Positions 25,234 to 38,100 of a stretch of 44,878 nt of DNA are shown here, one piece after another. The DNA comes from a virus. The translations under genes and the position numbers were made by a program. Where the stretch lies: positions 1 to 44,878 of IMG/VR virus record IMGVR_UViG_3300023172_000052, one strand, 5' to 3'. The notes beneath the pieces are model-generated. The model searched no databases. It was not told where the DNA came from and saw nothing but the letters and a program-made list of their open reading frames with translations. The first letter of the stretch is position 1; each line of letters begins with the position of its first letter.

Positions 25234-25241
25234 TATTTATA
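25234..25241 (-). promoter_or_regulatory. T4-type late promoter TATAAATA
   Basis: The minus strand carries an exact TATAAATA, the T4 late consensus, directly after the stop codon of the 288-residue gene and 17 nt before the ATG at 25216. It probably drives the 152- and 398-residue genes. In T4 this element is read by the gp55 sigma factor with the sliding clamp; that mechanism is assumed here. Confidence 0.75.
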
Positions 25242-26108
25242 TCAACCGCCAAGAGCGGGTCTTTGCTCTCTTGTGAATGGACCAAAGATATATGGATAAA
25301 CTGGATTTGACTCAGCATCTTGTGATAAGAAATATGCATAAGTACCGTTCGGGTACTCGGGAGTCTTTTGATAACGACCATTGTGCTGGTCTAGGATACC
25401 CAACTCAGGAACATACTCATAATCCTGAATGAATGTTCCTGCAGGAAGTTGAGAATAGTCATAGATTCTACCTTCAAGAACTTCACTTCTCTTCCGATAT
25501 GAAGATGTCATTCTTACAATATCAGACAGTTGGTCATCTGGGTCTGAATATGAGAAGGGTCCATAAACAGGATATCCATCAAAACACCAACCTACAATTT
25601 TAGAGTGTCCATCGGGGTGTCTAAAATTGTCTCCGTTATAATGTGTAGCGGAAAAATATGAATTTGAATTGATAACTGCTTGACCCCAGCAATGATTTAG
25701 GAAATCTGAAGAGTGGTAGTGATATTCACCACTTGCTTCTGGGTGTCCCCCACATACATCAACACCATAATTGGTTTCGTTAAAAACCGCGTCCCAAACA
25801 AAACCTTCTGGTGGTTGAATCGCTCCTCCAGGGAGTGGTCCAGGACCAGCAGCGGGATTGAAAAGCACAACACCATTTAGTGCAATACCTTGAGGACCCA
25901 AAGTGGTTTCATCAGGGTTTGATGAGTTTTGCCCTCCTCTAAATGGAAACACAAAATTATGTGATTGTGCTACCACCACATTTGGATTACCAACGAAATC
26001 GTTGCTTCCTAGGGGCGTGCCATATCTAGCTGGGTCAGGGAGACCGTTAGAAGTAACAGTCATCTGACCCAGAATGTTGATTGTTGCAGATGTTTGTGAA
26101 ACTGCCAT
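25242..26108 (-). CDS. YHYH-domain virion protein
   Basis: This 288-residue protein is almost entirely one YHYH-type domain (Pfam family YHYH). The signature GEYHYHSSDF lies in the middle, followed by PDGHSKIVGWCFDGYPVYG, MTSSYR, then LDQHNGRYQKTPEYPNGTYA, and it ends at a PYIFGPFTREQR segment. It aligns throughout with the C-terminal 300 residues of the giant protein immediately upstream, so the two look like a tandem duplication. Unlike the giant copy it keeps both motif histidines. The biochemical role of YHYH domains is not known to me. The location among baseplate and fibre genes suggests a virion component. No signal peptide or membrane segment is visible. The gap to the giant gene is 22 nt. 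Confidence 0.85.
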   Translation of the reverse strand: MAVSQTSATINILGQMTVTSNGLPDPARYGTPLGSNDFVGNPNVVVAQSHNFVFPFRGGQNSSNPDETTLGPQGIALNGVVLFNPAAGPGPLPGGAIQPPEGFVWDAVFNETNYGVDVCGGHPEASGEYHYHSSDFLNHCWGQAVINSNSYFSATHYNGDNFRHPDGHSKIVGWCFDGYPVYGPFSYSDPDDQLSDIVRMTSSYRKRSEVLEGRIYDYSQLPAGTFIQDYEYVPELGILDQHNGRYQKTPEYPNGTYAYFLSQDAESNPVYPYIFGPFTREQRPALGG

Positions 26109-26127
26109 GGTGTCTGGGATACAGGGT

Positions 26128-26135
26128 TATTTAGG
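26128..26135 (-). promoter_or_regulatory. Weak late-promoter-like octamer CCTAAATA
   Basis: The minus strand reads CCTAAATA, overlapping the stop of the giant gene and 19 nt before the ATG at 26108. It differs from TATAAATA in its first two bases. It may drive the YHYH gene, but the match is weaker than at the other boundaries. Confidence 0.3.
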
Positions 26136-29100
26136 TGAAGCTACTGGACCAGATAGTAGTCGCGTCGAAGTTGGGAATGGTGTACGCGGTGACTTCAGGG
26201 GTCGGCGGCGTCTCGGGATTCTCAAGGTCATCAATAATCTGCGCGGTAAGAGGAATGACCTCAAGTTGCGAATCAGTGAATCCTTCTGCACGTTGCTGAC
26301 GTGTTGCGTTACCGATGATGTACGGGAAGATGGGGTTACCATCAGCATCAATTGTCATAAAGTATGCATAGGTGCCGTTGGGGAACTCAGGCGTGACAGA
26401 GAATCTTCCGTTGTGGATATCCAGGTCACCAAGTCCGTAGACGTACTCATAATCATTGATGAACGAACCAGGCGGCAAAGTGACGAAACTATGTGTCCGC
26501 CCGTAAGCCTCAGTAGCGAGAAGTCTGTACGAGGAGGTCATACGCTTGACACCACTGGTATTTTCTGCGCTAACGCGATATCCGAAAGGACCATAGATGG
26601 GATAACCATCAGATGCCCAACCGATAATCTTAGAGTGACCATCAGGATGACGATAGAAGTTGGACTTGAAGTTTGTGTCACTCAGGTAAGGGGTAGAGCG
26701 ATAGAAGTTTCTTGTCCAGCAGTTCATCAGGAAGGAACCAGAACGGTAGCTGTACTCGCCAGATTGCTGGTCGGGCACGCCGCCGCAGGCGTCAACGCCG
26801 TACTTGTCTTCATGGAAGACGCGGTTCCAGTAGAATCCTGTAGGTAGTTCCAGAGTTGTGGTTGGGAGAGTTGCCGAATCATCAAATGCAGTGCTGAGAA
26901 CGACACCGTTGATAGCAACACCGACAGGACCAATGCCCGTATGCATCGGGTTGGAAGTATTGCTTCCTGCGCGATAAGTGAAGGAATACTGTTCGTTCTG
27001 AGCGATAATTCCAAGACCAAGGTCGGGGAACTGTGAAGAACCCAGAGGAATGCCATTAAGCGCGGGAGCGGGTGTTCCAGCAGTATTAATCTCAAGCAGA
27101 GTTTGATTAGCGTTCAGGTCAGGGACAGTAGCAGAGTTGTCAACGCTGACGAAAGTTGTCTCGGGATTGAATCCAGAGATAACCGTGGGCGCGAGCACGC
27201 CCGCGAGCACGCCACCTTCGCTATCTAGAGTCTGAATACCATCTGCTGCAGCAGTGACATCGCCAGACTGTGGAGGATTATTTGCAGGAACTGCAGGAGC
27301 GATGATGTCTTCCTCCAGAACCTGAGCAGTACCCTCAGCAGGATATGAATTGATGTCGGGATATACATAACCCTCAGGAACTTCAGTGTCGGGATTTACG
27401 GATGCATAACCGTAGTTTGTACCGCCTTCCTTAACATCAATTCTCTGAACACCAACCAGTGCCTTGAGTTGTCCATCGAAACCACTTGTCGAGTCAACAC
27501 GGACGACGGGTCTGGTTGTGTAACCATCACCAGGCGAGGTAATTTGTGCGTCTGTAATACGTCCTCTGAGAATCTGAGCACTTGCTGCAGCATCCTTACC
27601 AAAGATAGAACCAAGGTAGTCGAAGGTAATGAGCGAGTTAGACGATTCAATGATAGCGATTTCTCTATCTTCAGTTTCACCCTCAATGTCGAGGAGGTCA
27701 CCAGCTTCCAGAGGAGGAACGACGGTCGCCGCCACAACGTCTGCGTCAGAACCAATGTAAGAGAATCCAACGAATGTAGAACCGAATCTAGGAATCTCCG
27801 AGAAGATGATTCTAGAACCAACCAGTTCAAAACCAATTCCAGGTTCCTGCAGAACGCCGTTGAGAGAGACAACGATGTTGTTTTCTGGACGAATAACGGT
27901 AGACTGTACACCTTCCGTCAGGGTCAGCGAGTAGAAGGAATCTTCAAACAGGAGGTTGAAGGAGGAGCGCAAGGAGTCAAACTCGAACGAGATGTCATTC
28001 AGGAAGCGCAGTTTGCCAACATAGTAACCCGTGAAGGAAGAACCAGACTCGGGTGCTTCGGTGAACTGGATTTCATCGGAGAATGCCGTGTAAGCATTAG
28101 ATGCACCAGGAGGTTGAAGAACACCATTGACGAAGGTGAGCAGGTGCCCTGCGGGGTCAGGGAAGTAGGGGTCGCCGTTGTTGGATGTAATCTTGAAGTT
28201 GGTCTGTGTACCGTCAAATCCAACAAAGAATCTCTTGACTCTACCCTCAACAGAAACCACATCAGTAATTGCTGCCTTATAGGAGTTAGGACCAACAATC
28301 GTGTCATACTTAGTAGCAGTGCCCTTGACATCAGTGATGTAAAGTCTTTCATACTGGATGAAATCTTTCTTACTGACGACTGTAGCAGCGAACTGCGAAG
28401 CGACGTTTGTAACGACGCTAACTGCACCTTGACCAACTGGGTTACCACCACCAACATAAGTAGCAACGATGTCACTTGATTGGAAAGCACCCTCAACCAT
28501 GGATACGTAAAGCGTATTTGTATCAGTATCCCACCCAGAAATAATACCTTCAACACCAGGCTGTGGGATGTTGTCGATAATCTTGTAAAGCGTACCACCA
28601 AGAACAAAGTTATCGCGTGTAACATTGTTGAATGTATCTTCGTAAGGAGTAACTGTAAGTGTTACATAACCCTGCGAGAGAATCTTGTCACTGAGAGAGA
28701 TGTCACCAGAACCATTATGCTTGTAAGCATCGATGTAGAAGGAAGACTTATCAGCGTAGATGACCGAGGTTTCTTCAAATGAACCCTGCAAACTATCAGT
28801 ATCAATCGTGAGTTTACCGCCAGTGTTATCAAGAACAGCAGCGTTGTTGTCATAGTATTGAGTGATGATACCAGTAGTTCCAGAATCATATCCCTTGAAT
28901 GCTTCAGAAGCACCGAAGGCACCGATTGGGCGGACCACGACCATTCTGTACTCAACAGAGTCAACAGTAGACTCTTCAGAGTTAGTCATGTCAATGAAAG
29001 TTCTGCCAGTAGTCCAAGCAACAGTTCCATTGTCAATGATATCCATGTACTTGTAGTTGCTATCTTCGTAAAGCGCGTAGATAGTACCTGTAGTATTGAC

Positions 29101-32100
29101 TTCATTGACATCAGTGACTGTCATGCCAAGGGTGTAATTGTCAATTAGGTTCGGGTCAGTCTCTGTGATGGTATAACGCAGACGAATCAGCATCTTCTGA
29201 ACATCAGCAGCATTGCTAAAGATAGTTCCAGATTCAGCAGATGAACCACTAACCGTGCCATAGATGTATTCGTTAGGAATCAAACCACCGCCCAGAGGCG
29301 TGGGAACGATACGAGAGTTGGGTTTCACATATGTCTTAGACAGATACGTAATACCAGTGTTAGAAGCAACGGTCTCATAGTAATTAGAATCCAACCACTG
29401 ACTCTTATACTTGTTCATGATATCGAGAATCTGAGGCATATAGTCAGCAGAACTATATCCATTCATGTCAGACTTGTAGAACGCGGGGAACGATGCTCTG
29501 GTGGAAGGATTGACCAGGGTTTCGTCCATGGACTGCTGGTAGTAGCGATAGAGTTCATCCAGGATGAACGCCTTGATGTTGTACTCCTTATTTGTGTAGA
29601 ACCGCTGGCCATCGCTATTTGCCTCGTATGCATCCAGTGTTCCAGTGTTCAACTTAGCACCCCAGATGAGGATACCGTCCGTACCGTTACCAGCACCGTT
29701 GACCAGAACTTCCGCCATGTAGTTGGAAACTCTAAACTCAGCAATACCGAACGGAATGTTGAATGTAATGTAGCAGCGATACCAACCATCACCATAAGGA
29801 ATGACGTTCATGTCATCCACGGTCATGCCACCACCAACAAAGTTGCTGGACTTCTCACCACTAATCAGGTTGAAGTTGAAGAATGCGTAGGAGTAGTTTG
29901 ACAGATATCCAGCAAGACCACTCATACCCCAGGATACGTGGAATCTTATCTGACCATAACCTGCTTCCTTGTAGAAGCAAGAATATGTAAACTTCTGGGA
30001 GGAACCTTCTGCACCAGTATCGAATGTGCTGGAAGTATTATCGAAAGTAATACTGTTACCATCATACGTGCTGTAGGTAGAGAGTGGATAATTAAAGAAG
30101 ATGACCTTTTGTGTGGTATTGTTACCAGGAATCCACTTGTCAGCAGTCAGAGAACCATTAGGTGCTTCATACTGAGTGCCACTAATGCTGCCACCGTATC
30201 TGTACCATCCGCCAGGTGTCTGGTAGGAAGGAAGCATCATGTTTTCAGAGATGTCACCCCAGATAGTATTGCTCAGAATATTGTCAACAGAGCCTTCATT
30301 ATTAAGCAGGTTGGGCAGAGTACGAAGAGTTGCCAGAGTCTCTGTATTGTTATACGTCGTAGAACGTCCAGGTGTAGTTCTGGTTACAGTGTTCAGGAAG
30401 TCTGTCTGCGAGTTATCTGCTTGGTAGATTGTCTGATAGATGATATCCATCATTGTGGTGATGGATTGTGCAACTTCAGCACACAACGGCAGGTCGTCAT
30501 CCAGAATGATATCATGGTTTCTAACCTGAATCTCATTGTGAGTACCAGTCTTAATTACGAAGTTGTTACGCATGACTTCAATTGCCATGTCTCTAGCAGC
30601 GTTGATTGCCCAGAGAGTTTCGGTAACTTCAGTTTCTACGTGGCTCAGTGCGATAGGATTCTGAGTGCGGTCAACATAAAGTGCAGCAGCATCCCATACT
30701 TCATGGTTTCCACCATTTCTCAGGTTGTATGCAACAGCATCGAGGATATCCTTGATGTCATCAACACAGTTAGAGTTACCGCCAGGAATTTGCAGTGCAG
30801 GATACTCTGCAACCAATCTAGCAACAACTTCTTCAGCAATAAAGTCGCGGTTGATGCCAATCAGGTTACCAGCATCTTGGAACTTATCACCAGGGCGAGA
30901 AGTGAGAGGAGTTGTGATAACGTCGTAAACAATGTCATCGGTGATTGTATCAATCAGACCCTCATACTCGGTTGTATCCCACTCATTGATACCCCACTCT
31001 TGCTTGACAGTTTCTGCAATTTCTTCCTTATAGTAGTGCTCATTAAACAGGATTGCATTCATTGCGCTGACAGACTGGAGTCCGCCAGGTGCAAGTTGCT
31101 CAACAGGAAGTGTCCAGAGAGTTTCGATTGCAGTCTTAACGTCTGCACAATCGCTATCAATGTATGTTCCACTAGAAACATCATGGGTGACCGTAGTGTC
31201 AATATAAGCATCTTCAGTGGTGTACATCGCAACATAATGGTCGGGAGAAGTTTGAACCGAACCTTGAGTTTGCAGCAACTGGTTGATTGCCTTGTGCGCG
31301 AGCATCTTGGCATAGTTTAGAGCATACAGAGTAGCGGGAAGTTGGTCTTCAACGTGAAGTACTTGCTTATTCGCATCAATGTAAGTCTCCAGAGCAATTA
31401 CAGTATTGGAGTTACCACCAGTCAGGAGGTCGGTGATAAGTGCCTTAATCATCTCCTTAACGTCTCTGATGCACTTATTACGTCCATCAATGCTACCACC
31501 AGGATATTCAAATGTCTTGTAAGAGACTTGGTTAATTTCGTAAGTGAAATATGCGTCAAGAGCACCTGCTGTTTCTTCAGCGATATAATCTTGATTCTTC
31601 CAAAGTGCATTACCAGCATCGACAAATCTGTCTCCAGTAGGAGCAAGAATTGCATTCATTTGGTCGAGCATCGTATCAACTGCCGCCTTGACATCAGCAC
31701 ACTTACCAACAGCAACAACCGAGTTAGGAAGGGCGCTGGAGAATGTGTGTGCATAATTACCGCCAGAGACAACTGCGCCAGCTGTAGCAGAGACGAACCT
31801 ATGTTCGTACTGAGAAGACGATGCTGCAATACCAACGTTAATGTTAATCGTGGTAGGTCCTACGCTATTAATCTTCAGAGCAGTGTCATATGCAGGGTCG
31901 GAAGCACGGGGGTAAGTGTGGGTGCTAGCGTAGTTGTCAGAAGAGCATGTGAATGTCAGAGAGTTAGCAGCAAGTTTGATGCTTGTACCAACAGGCAGCG
32001 AATGTGTACCGATAGTCAGTTGCAGGTTACCAGTTGCAGCATTGTAATAAGCATTGCTTACGTCGTAACTAACGATAGGTGAAGCACCTGCATTAACCGT

Positions 32101-35100
32101 AATCGTAGTTGCTGTAGCACCAGTAATAGTAAAGTACTTCTGGTAGTTCGGGTCAGTGGTACGAGGATATGTGTGCAGTGCGTTACCACCGTCCATAGCA
32201 CATGTAAATGTCATGGAGTTGGGAACGAGGTAAATCGAACTTCCAACAGGCAGAGAGTGAGCACCGATAGTGATTACAGAATCACCAGTTGCAGCATCAT
32301 AAGTTGCTGTTGTTGGGGTGTAAGATGCCTGTCCACCTGCAGCAGTATCAGTCGTAATACCAATCGGAGGTACGACAATGCTGTTGCTGTAAACCGTTTG
32401 AAGGGTTCCATCGATAGCATCCTTACACAGGTCCTTAATTTGCTCATGGGCAAATAGTGACTGTAGAAGTTGAAGTCTTACGTGAAGGATACCACCATTA
32501 GAATCCAGATAGAACCTAACTGCTTGCAGAGTCTTCTCATTACCACCAACCTCAAGGTCATCAGCAACTGCGTTAGCAATCTGAACGAGGTCAGTACGGC
32601 ATCTAGTTGTACCTGCATCAGAAAGACCACCATTATTTCTTGGCATCAACTGAGTCAGTGTAGGATACTCATTAAGCATCCGACCGATTGCCTCATCAAC
32701 GATAACATTGATGTTATCTCTAATCAGATTTGCAGCATCTTTGAATCTGTGACGGTCGTCACCATCAATCTGATAGGTAACAATATAATCATTAACGTTA
32801 TCGACAGTACCAGCAATAAAGGGAACCGAAACGTAACCAGAGAAAGAACCACCAGAGTAAATGTAATCAGGAAGAACTCTGGTAATACCGTTCAGGTAGT
32901 TAGTACCAGTATTTGCCTGTTCGATTGTCTGGGTAATAATATTGAAGTGGTCTTCAATTGCAGTTTCGACGTTTGCACAGAAGAGTTGGTTGTTAGAAGC
33001 GGCCAGCGGGTCAATCGTGATGGTAGTATCACGAGAAACATCAGTATTGGTATACAGGGTGCTGTAAACAACAGGCCACTTAGAGGGACGAACTCTACCG
33101 TTGATTTCACCAGTTGTGGTGATAGACAGAGGATATGTAACAGCATCAGAACCACTGGGGTCTTGCAGAGTATCGGTAATAATCTGCATCAAGGTATCGA
33201 TTGCAGACTCAACAGCAGCACAACGAGGAGATGCTGGGTCAATTGTAATTGTAGAATCGATTGTGGGTGTTAGACCATGGGAACCAACAGTTGTGGAAGG
33301 TTGACCCTGCATGATTTCTGTTGCCAGGTCACGAGCAGAGTTGATAATCCAAACAGTCTCTGTCAGGTTAGTGGTGATATGGTTGAAAGAACCACCATTC
33401 AAGAACCACCATGCCGAGTCCCAAACATGGTTGTTACCACCATGCTTCAGGTTAGTTACGACGGAGCGAAGTACATCCTTAATATCGTCGGAGCACTCTG
33501 TAGTCAGAGTTGCAGTAGAACTCGGGAATTGAGCAATACCTCTATCAAGTGCTTCAGCAGCGATGTAGTTGATATTAGCTTCAATCTCATTTGCAGCATC
33601 GATGTAAATGTCATCTACAGCATTCCATGCATTATAGGTCTGAGAACCAATGTTATTCTCAATATTGTCAATACCAAACTGGTTTCTCATGGTTGCAATC
33701 GCGATGTCTTCCGCGATTCTCATGACATAGATGGTCTCAGGAACTTCACCGTCAACATGACTTAGAGTTGCCAGAGCAGGATTGTTCTCGTCCTCAACAC
33801 GATAGTATGCCGCAGCATCCCAAACATAGGAGTTGCCACCACTTCTAATAGATTTGGTCAGAGCATCGAGAGCAAGAACGAGGTCTTGCTTACAACGTGC
33901 TCCACCATCATCATTCGGGAATGTGAAGTTGTTGGGGTGACCAGCACCAGTGTTCTTAAAGAATTCAACTGCCTCATCAGCAATGATGCTAGCATTAGCA
34001 TCAATCTGGTCACATGCATCGTAGTAACGGAAAGGAATGGTGGTGTTTACATACTCATTGCCATAAGCATAAGTAGGTACACCAGACCAATCAGTGGTGT
34101 CAGTATCATTGTTCTCACCATCAAAGTGAGTCAGCAGAACAGTGTTTGTATCACCTTGGAAGATACCCGCACGAGGAGTGAAATCTACATCATAACGTGC
34201 ATTAGTAGAAACACGGACCTCATCAATATAACCAATAAAGAGGTTTGCGTTTGTATAGTCTGCACCAATTCTAATTGGTCTTGTAGAACCATAATCAGAG
34301 GGGTCAGACTGTGTAGGACCTTCTTGAACACCATTCAGGAACATTCTGATGGAGTTATTAGAGCGGCAAACTGCAACATGATACCAAGTGTTAGTGCTAA
34401 TGTTGGTTGTACCAGTAATTGTAATACCACTGTTACCAGCGATATAGGTAAGAATGTCGCCATTCAGTGTCAGAGTTGCTGCTCTATCGGAAGATGCAGA
34501 ACGCATATCAAAGATGAGTTTAGAACCAGCAGCAATAGAACCAGGACGAATCCATCCTTCAATCGTCCAATCACCAGTACCAAAACCAAATTCAGTATGA
34601 GTTGCTACATCAACGTAGTCTCCAGTACCATCTAAGTACAGTGAGGTGCCACCAAACTTAGACTGAACGTCAGAAATCTTGGCATCACCAGTGAAACTAA
34701 ATGAATGTAGGTAGTCTGCACCTCTTGCTTGCTTACCGAGATAGAACCACTTTCTACCATAGTTTGTACCAATGACTTCTGCAGTTGCATTTTCTGCATA
34801 GATAGTCTGACCTGCGGTAACAAGGTCACCTTCAGAATCGAAGAAGGAAAGTTTGTTAACCCGTACTTCCTCATCTGTGATGAAGTTTCCACTTTGTCCA
34901 CCAAACAGAATCTTGTAGTTTCTGAGGGTTTCACCAATAGTAAACCCTGTCCCATTGACGTTGGCTGGATTGTACGTCAGATAAGTGTTTCGTACAACTT
35001 CGTTGCCAGGGAACTTATCATTAATCGCAGTCTCATTATCTGCAACATCGACAACTTGAATCTGAGATTGTGATATATCATCCAGAATAGTATTCGGATT

Positions 35101-38100
35101 TTCTGCAGAAACCAGTCTGTTGAACAGAAGACCAAAGAAACTAGAACCATCAGAAATATTGACCTGAGGAACAACAGTCTGAGTAACAGGGTCTCTGTAT
35201 GGGGCAGAACTTACAACCTGGGCAACAATTCCAGAACGAGCCGAGATAATGTATTCGTCAGTGTTGATGTCAAAGAGACCAGGAGTAGACTGATATGTAC
35301 CAGTTGTCTTACTGACCAGAATATTGTTAGTCTTAATGATATCCGTAGAATAGACATTAGAACCATTCTGGTGAGATACTGCAGCCGTTCCCAGTTCACC
35401 GCGAAGAATTGTCAACCTGTCATTAACGGTATCGATTGCTTGTACAGTGAAGATTTCAGAATCTAGTTGATACTGCTTATTAACTTCCCAAAGAGCATTT
35501 CCTTCAGCATCTTCGGTTTCAATGTACATGAACGTTGCAGAAGCACTAATCGAGAGATTCAAAGTTGCAATAGGCGAAGAAGTGCTATCGTCGAGGTTAA
35601 TTGCCTCAACGGACGCAATATCACCTTGGAAGTCAGTAATATTTTCTTTATACTCAAACAGATTATTGTTCTCTAGAAGAGTTTGACTATCAACGAATGC
35701 ACTGAAACCAACAGCACTAGAGCGAATTTCCTCACCCTGAATTACAAGGATTTCAAACGTACATGTCTGGTCACCAGCAAGAACTGTGATAATATCACCA
35801 ACCTGATAATCTCTACCACCCGTATTCAGGACAATAGAAGTAACCTGACCACTAGCATTAGTATTGGTATCAACAGTGAGACCTGTACCAGAACCACCTG
35901 TGGTTGGGACATTAAAACTATCGGTATAACCATTACCTGCCGTAATCGGTGGACCAAGAGTATTAACAACACCAACACGGAACATAATGTTCGGGTTGAT
36001 AGGAGTGCCTTCTTGCTGGTCAGGATAGATGATATCTATTTCATTGGTGGCACTACGTACAACAAGAGCAGTATTGTTAGTTAGAACACCTCTTACCTGA
36101 TAACCAACAGGAGGATAAGTACCGAGAACCGTGCTCAGGGAAAGACGATAGGTTTCCTTGAACGACAGACCCAAGTCAACATACTTGACGCTAGCAGGGG
36201 GTTGGGGTGGTTCCGCAAATACAAGCTGGTCACCCTGAACTTCATATGCAGTACCAGGAGTCTGGATAACACCATTCATTACGACCATCAACTGATTTGT
36301 GGTCGAGACAACTTGATTTTGCTCAACTGTAAGCGGGAACGAGAATCTAACACCGTCAAACAGGTTAGAAATATCATCAAGCCGCTGTACAACAGAGGTA
36401 AGAATTTGCTCCGAAGAGGTCAATCTCTTTTGACGGAACAGAACCTCAGTATTATTGAAGTCGGTGTAAATCGGTTCAACCAGAGTAAAGTTTTGAATGT
36501 TTGGTACAACTGCAGAATCTGCAAGGTTTACCGACTTAACAAGTTCAAAATCAATCTCTTTGTTCTCAATTGTTGCAGTTTCAGCAAGACCAAGTTCACC
36601 AAAAATCTTAAATCCACCTGGGTGTGCGTTCTTAGTGACAATATCACGCCACTTATCAATAGATACGGAAGACTTAACACTATAAGAGAAGTCCTGATAG
36701 TAGTAGGAGTCTTGAATCTTCTGAATAATTTCGGAAGGTTTACCAACGTCATCGGTAAATTTACCAGGAGTCTTGGTGATAGAGGAGATATTAAGAACAC
36801 CTCTTGCCATGTTCAGGTTATCAATCGTACCAGAAGACTTGGAAATAGTACCAGTAATCTTCTGACCCTTCTCAAAAGTACCTGTGTAACCAGTGACTTT
36901 AAGAATCTTAGGTCCAGACTGCCAACCTTCATTCTCCGAAATATAACCAAAGGCAGTTGCTTGGTCGAGGCTCTCACCCTGATAAATTCTTTCACCAGAG
37001 AGGAACTGACCAGTTGCAACGATTGCCTGAGCAGCACCACCGAAAGATTCGGTCAGAACAATCTGTCTTCCAACACCAGCGTTAACGAAGGAAAGGAAGT
37101 CGCCAATAGCAGCGTTGTCAGGAGTCAGTGCAAGACGCATTTGGTCACCTTCAAGACCATTTGCAATACCTGTAATTGCATAGTACGTTTGACCAGGAAC
37201 CAAAGGACCGAATGCGGTGATGCCGTATGCGGGGTCGCCATCGCCATTATCTTCAACAGTCAGTTTTACTTCAGCACCATTGGGAATACCATGTGGGAAA
37301 GAGAACTGGAAGAGATTCAAGTCAAGGTTAATGACATAAGAGAATGCCGAGTTAAGTGAGATTGTGGGTTCAGAAGAGTAACCTGCACCAGGGTCCTTAA
37401 CTTCAATACTTTCAATACGACCATTCTTGATGTTTGCAACTGCTGTTGCACCTTCTCCACCACCACCTTCAATAATGACGGTAGGTGCCTGAGAGTAACC
37501 AGAACCAGGGTCAGTGACCTTAATGCTAGACAGAACAGATGTGTTAATAAGTTGCAGGTTAACAGGGAACGAAATCTCTGGACGCAGAGTGTAATCTTGA
37601 GGATAGTCGAAACCGAAGTTGTTATTCTTAAGTTTCTTAATCTTACCAACCTTAGTACCCTTAACAAATACCGAGGCACCACTACCAGCAGGGGGAATAA
37701 CAACAGTCAATTCGGCACCAGAACCAGCAAGGCTGGGTCCAAGAATGCCAGAAATTGCCTCAACATCGATAAATGCCGTAGTGTAATTCTTACCAGGAGA
37801 GGTAACAACAACCTGACTGATTTGACCAGGAATAAGTTGCCCTTCTTCATCAAGACCATCTTCAACAGTGATTTGGATAAATCCGCCCTCACCATCACCT
37901 TGGATGGGGACATTATAGTAAACGCCTACAGCATATTCAGTACCAGGGTCTGTGATTTGAACTCTTTCAATTTTACGAGAAGAAACGATGCTATCTACAA
38001 CAGGAAGTTTCTTATAGAAACCACCACCATTAACAATTCTGATATTTGCGATAGGACCAACTGCAGATTCTGCTTCTGTAGAGTAGGAAGAAGTTTCCCT

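Noticed and set aside
27190-27212. Short direct repeat gcgagcacgc
   Set aside because: It encodes a two-fold AGVLA stretch inside the giant gene and shows no wider repeat structure.
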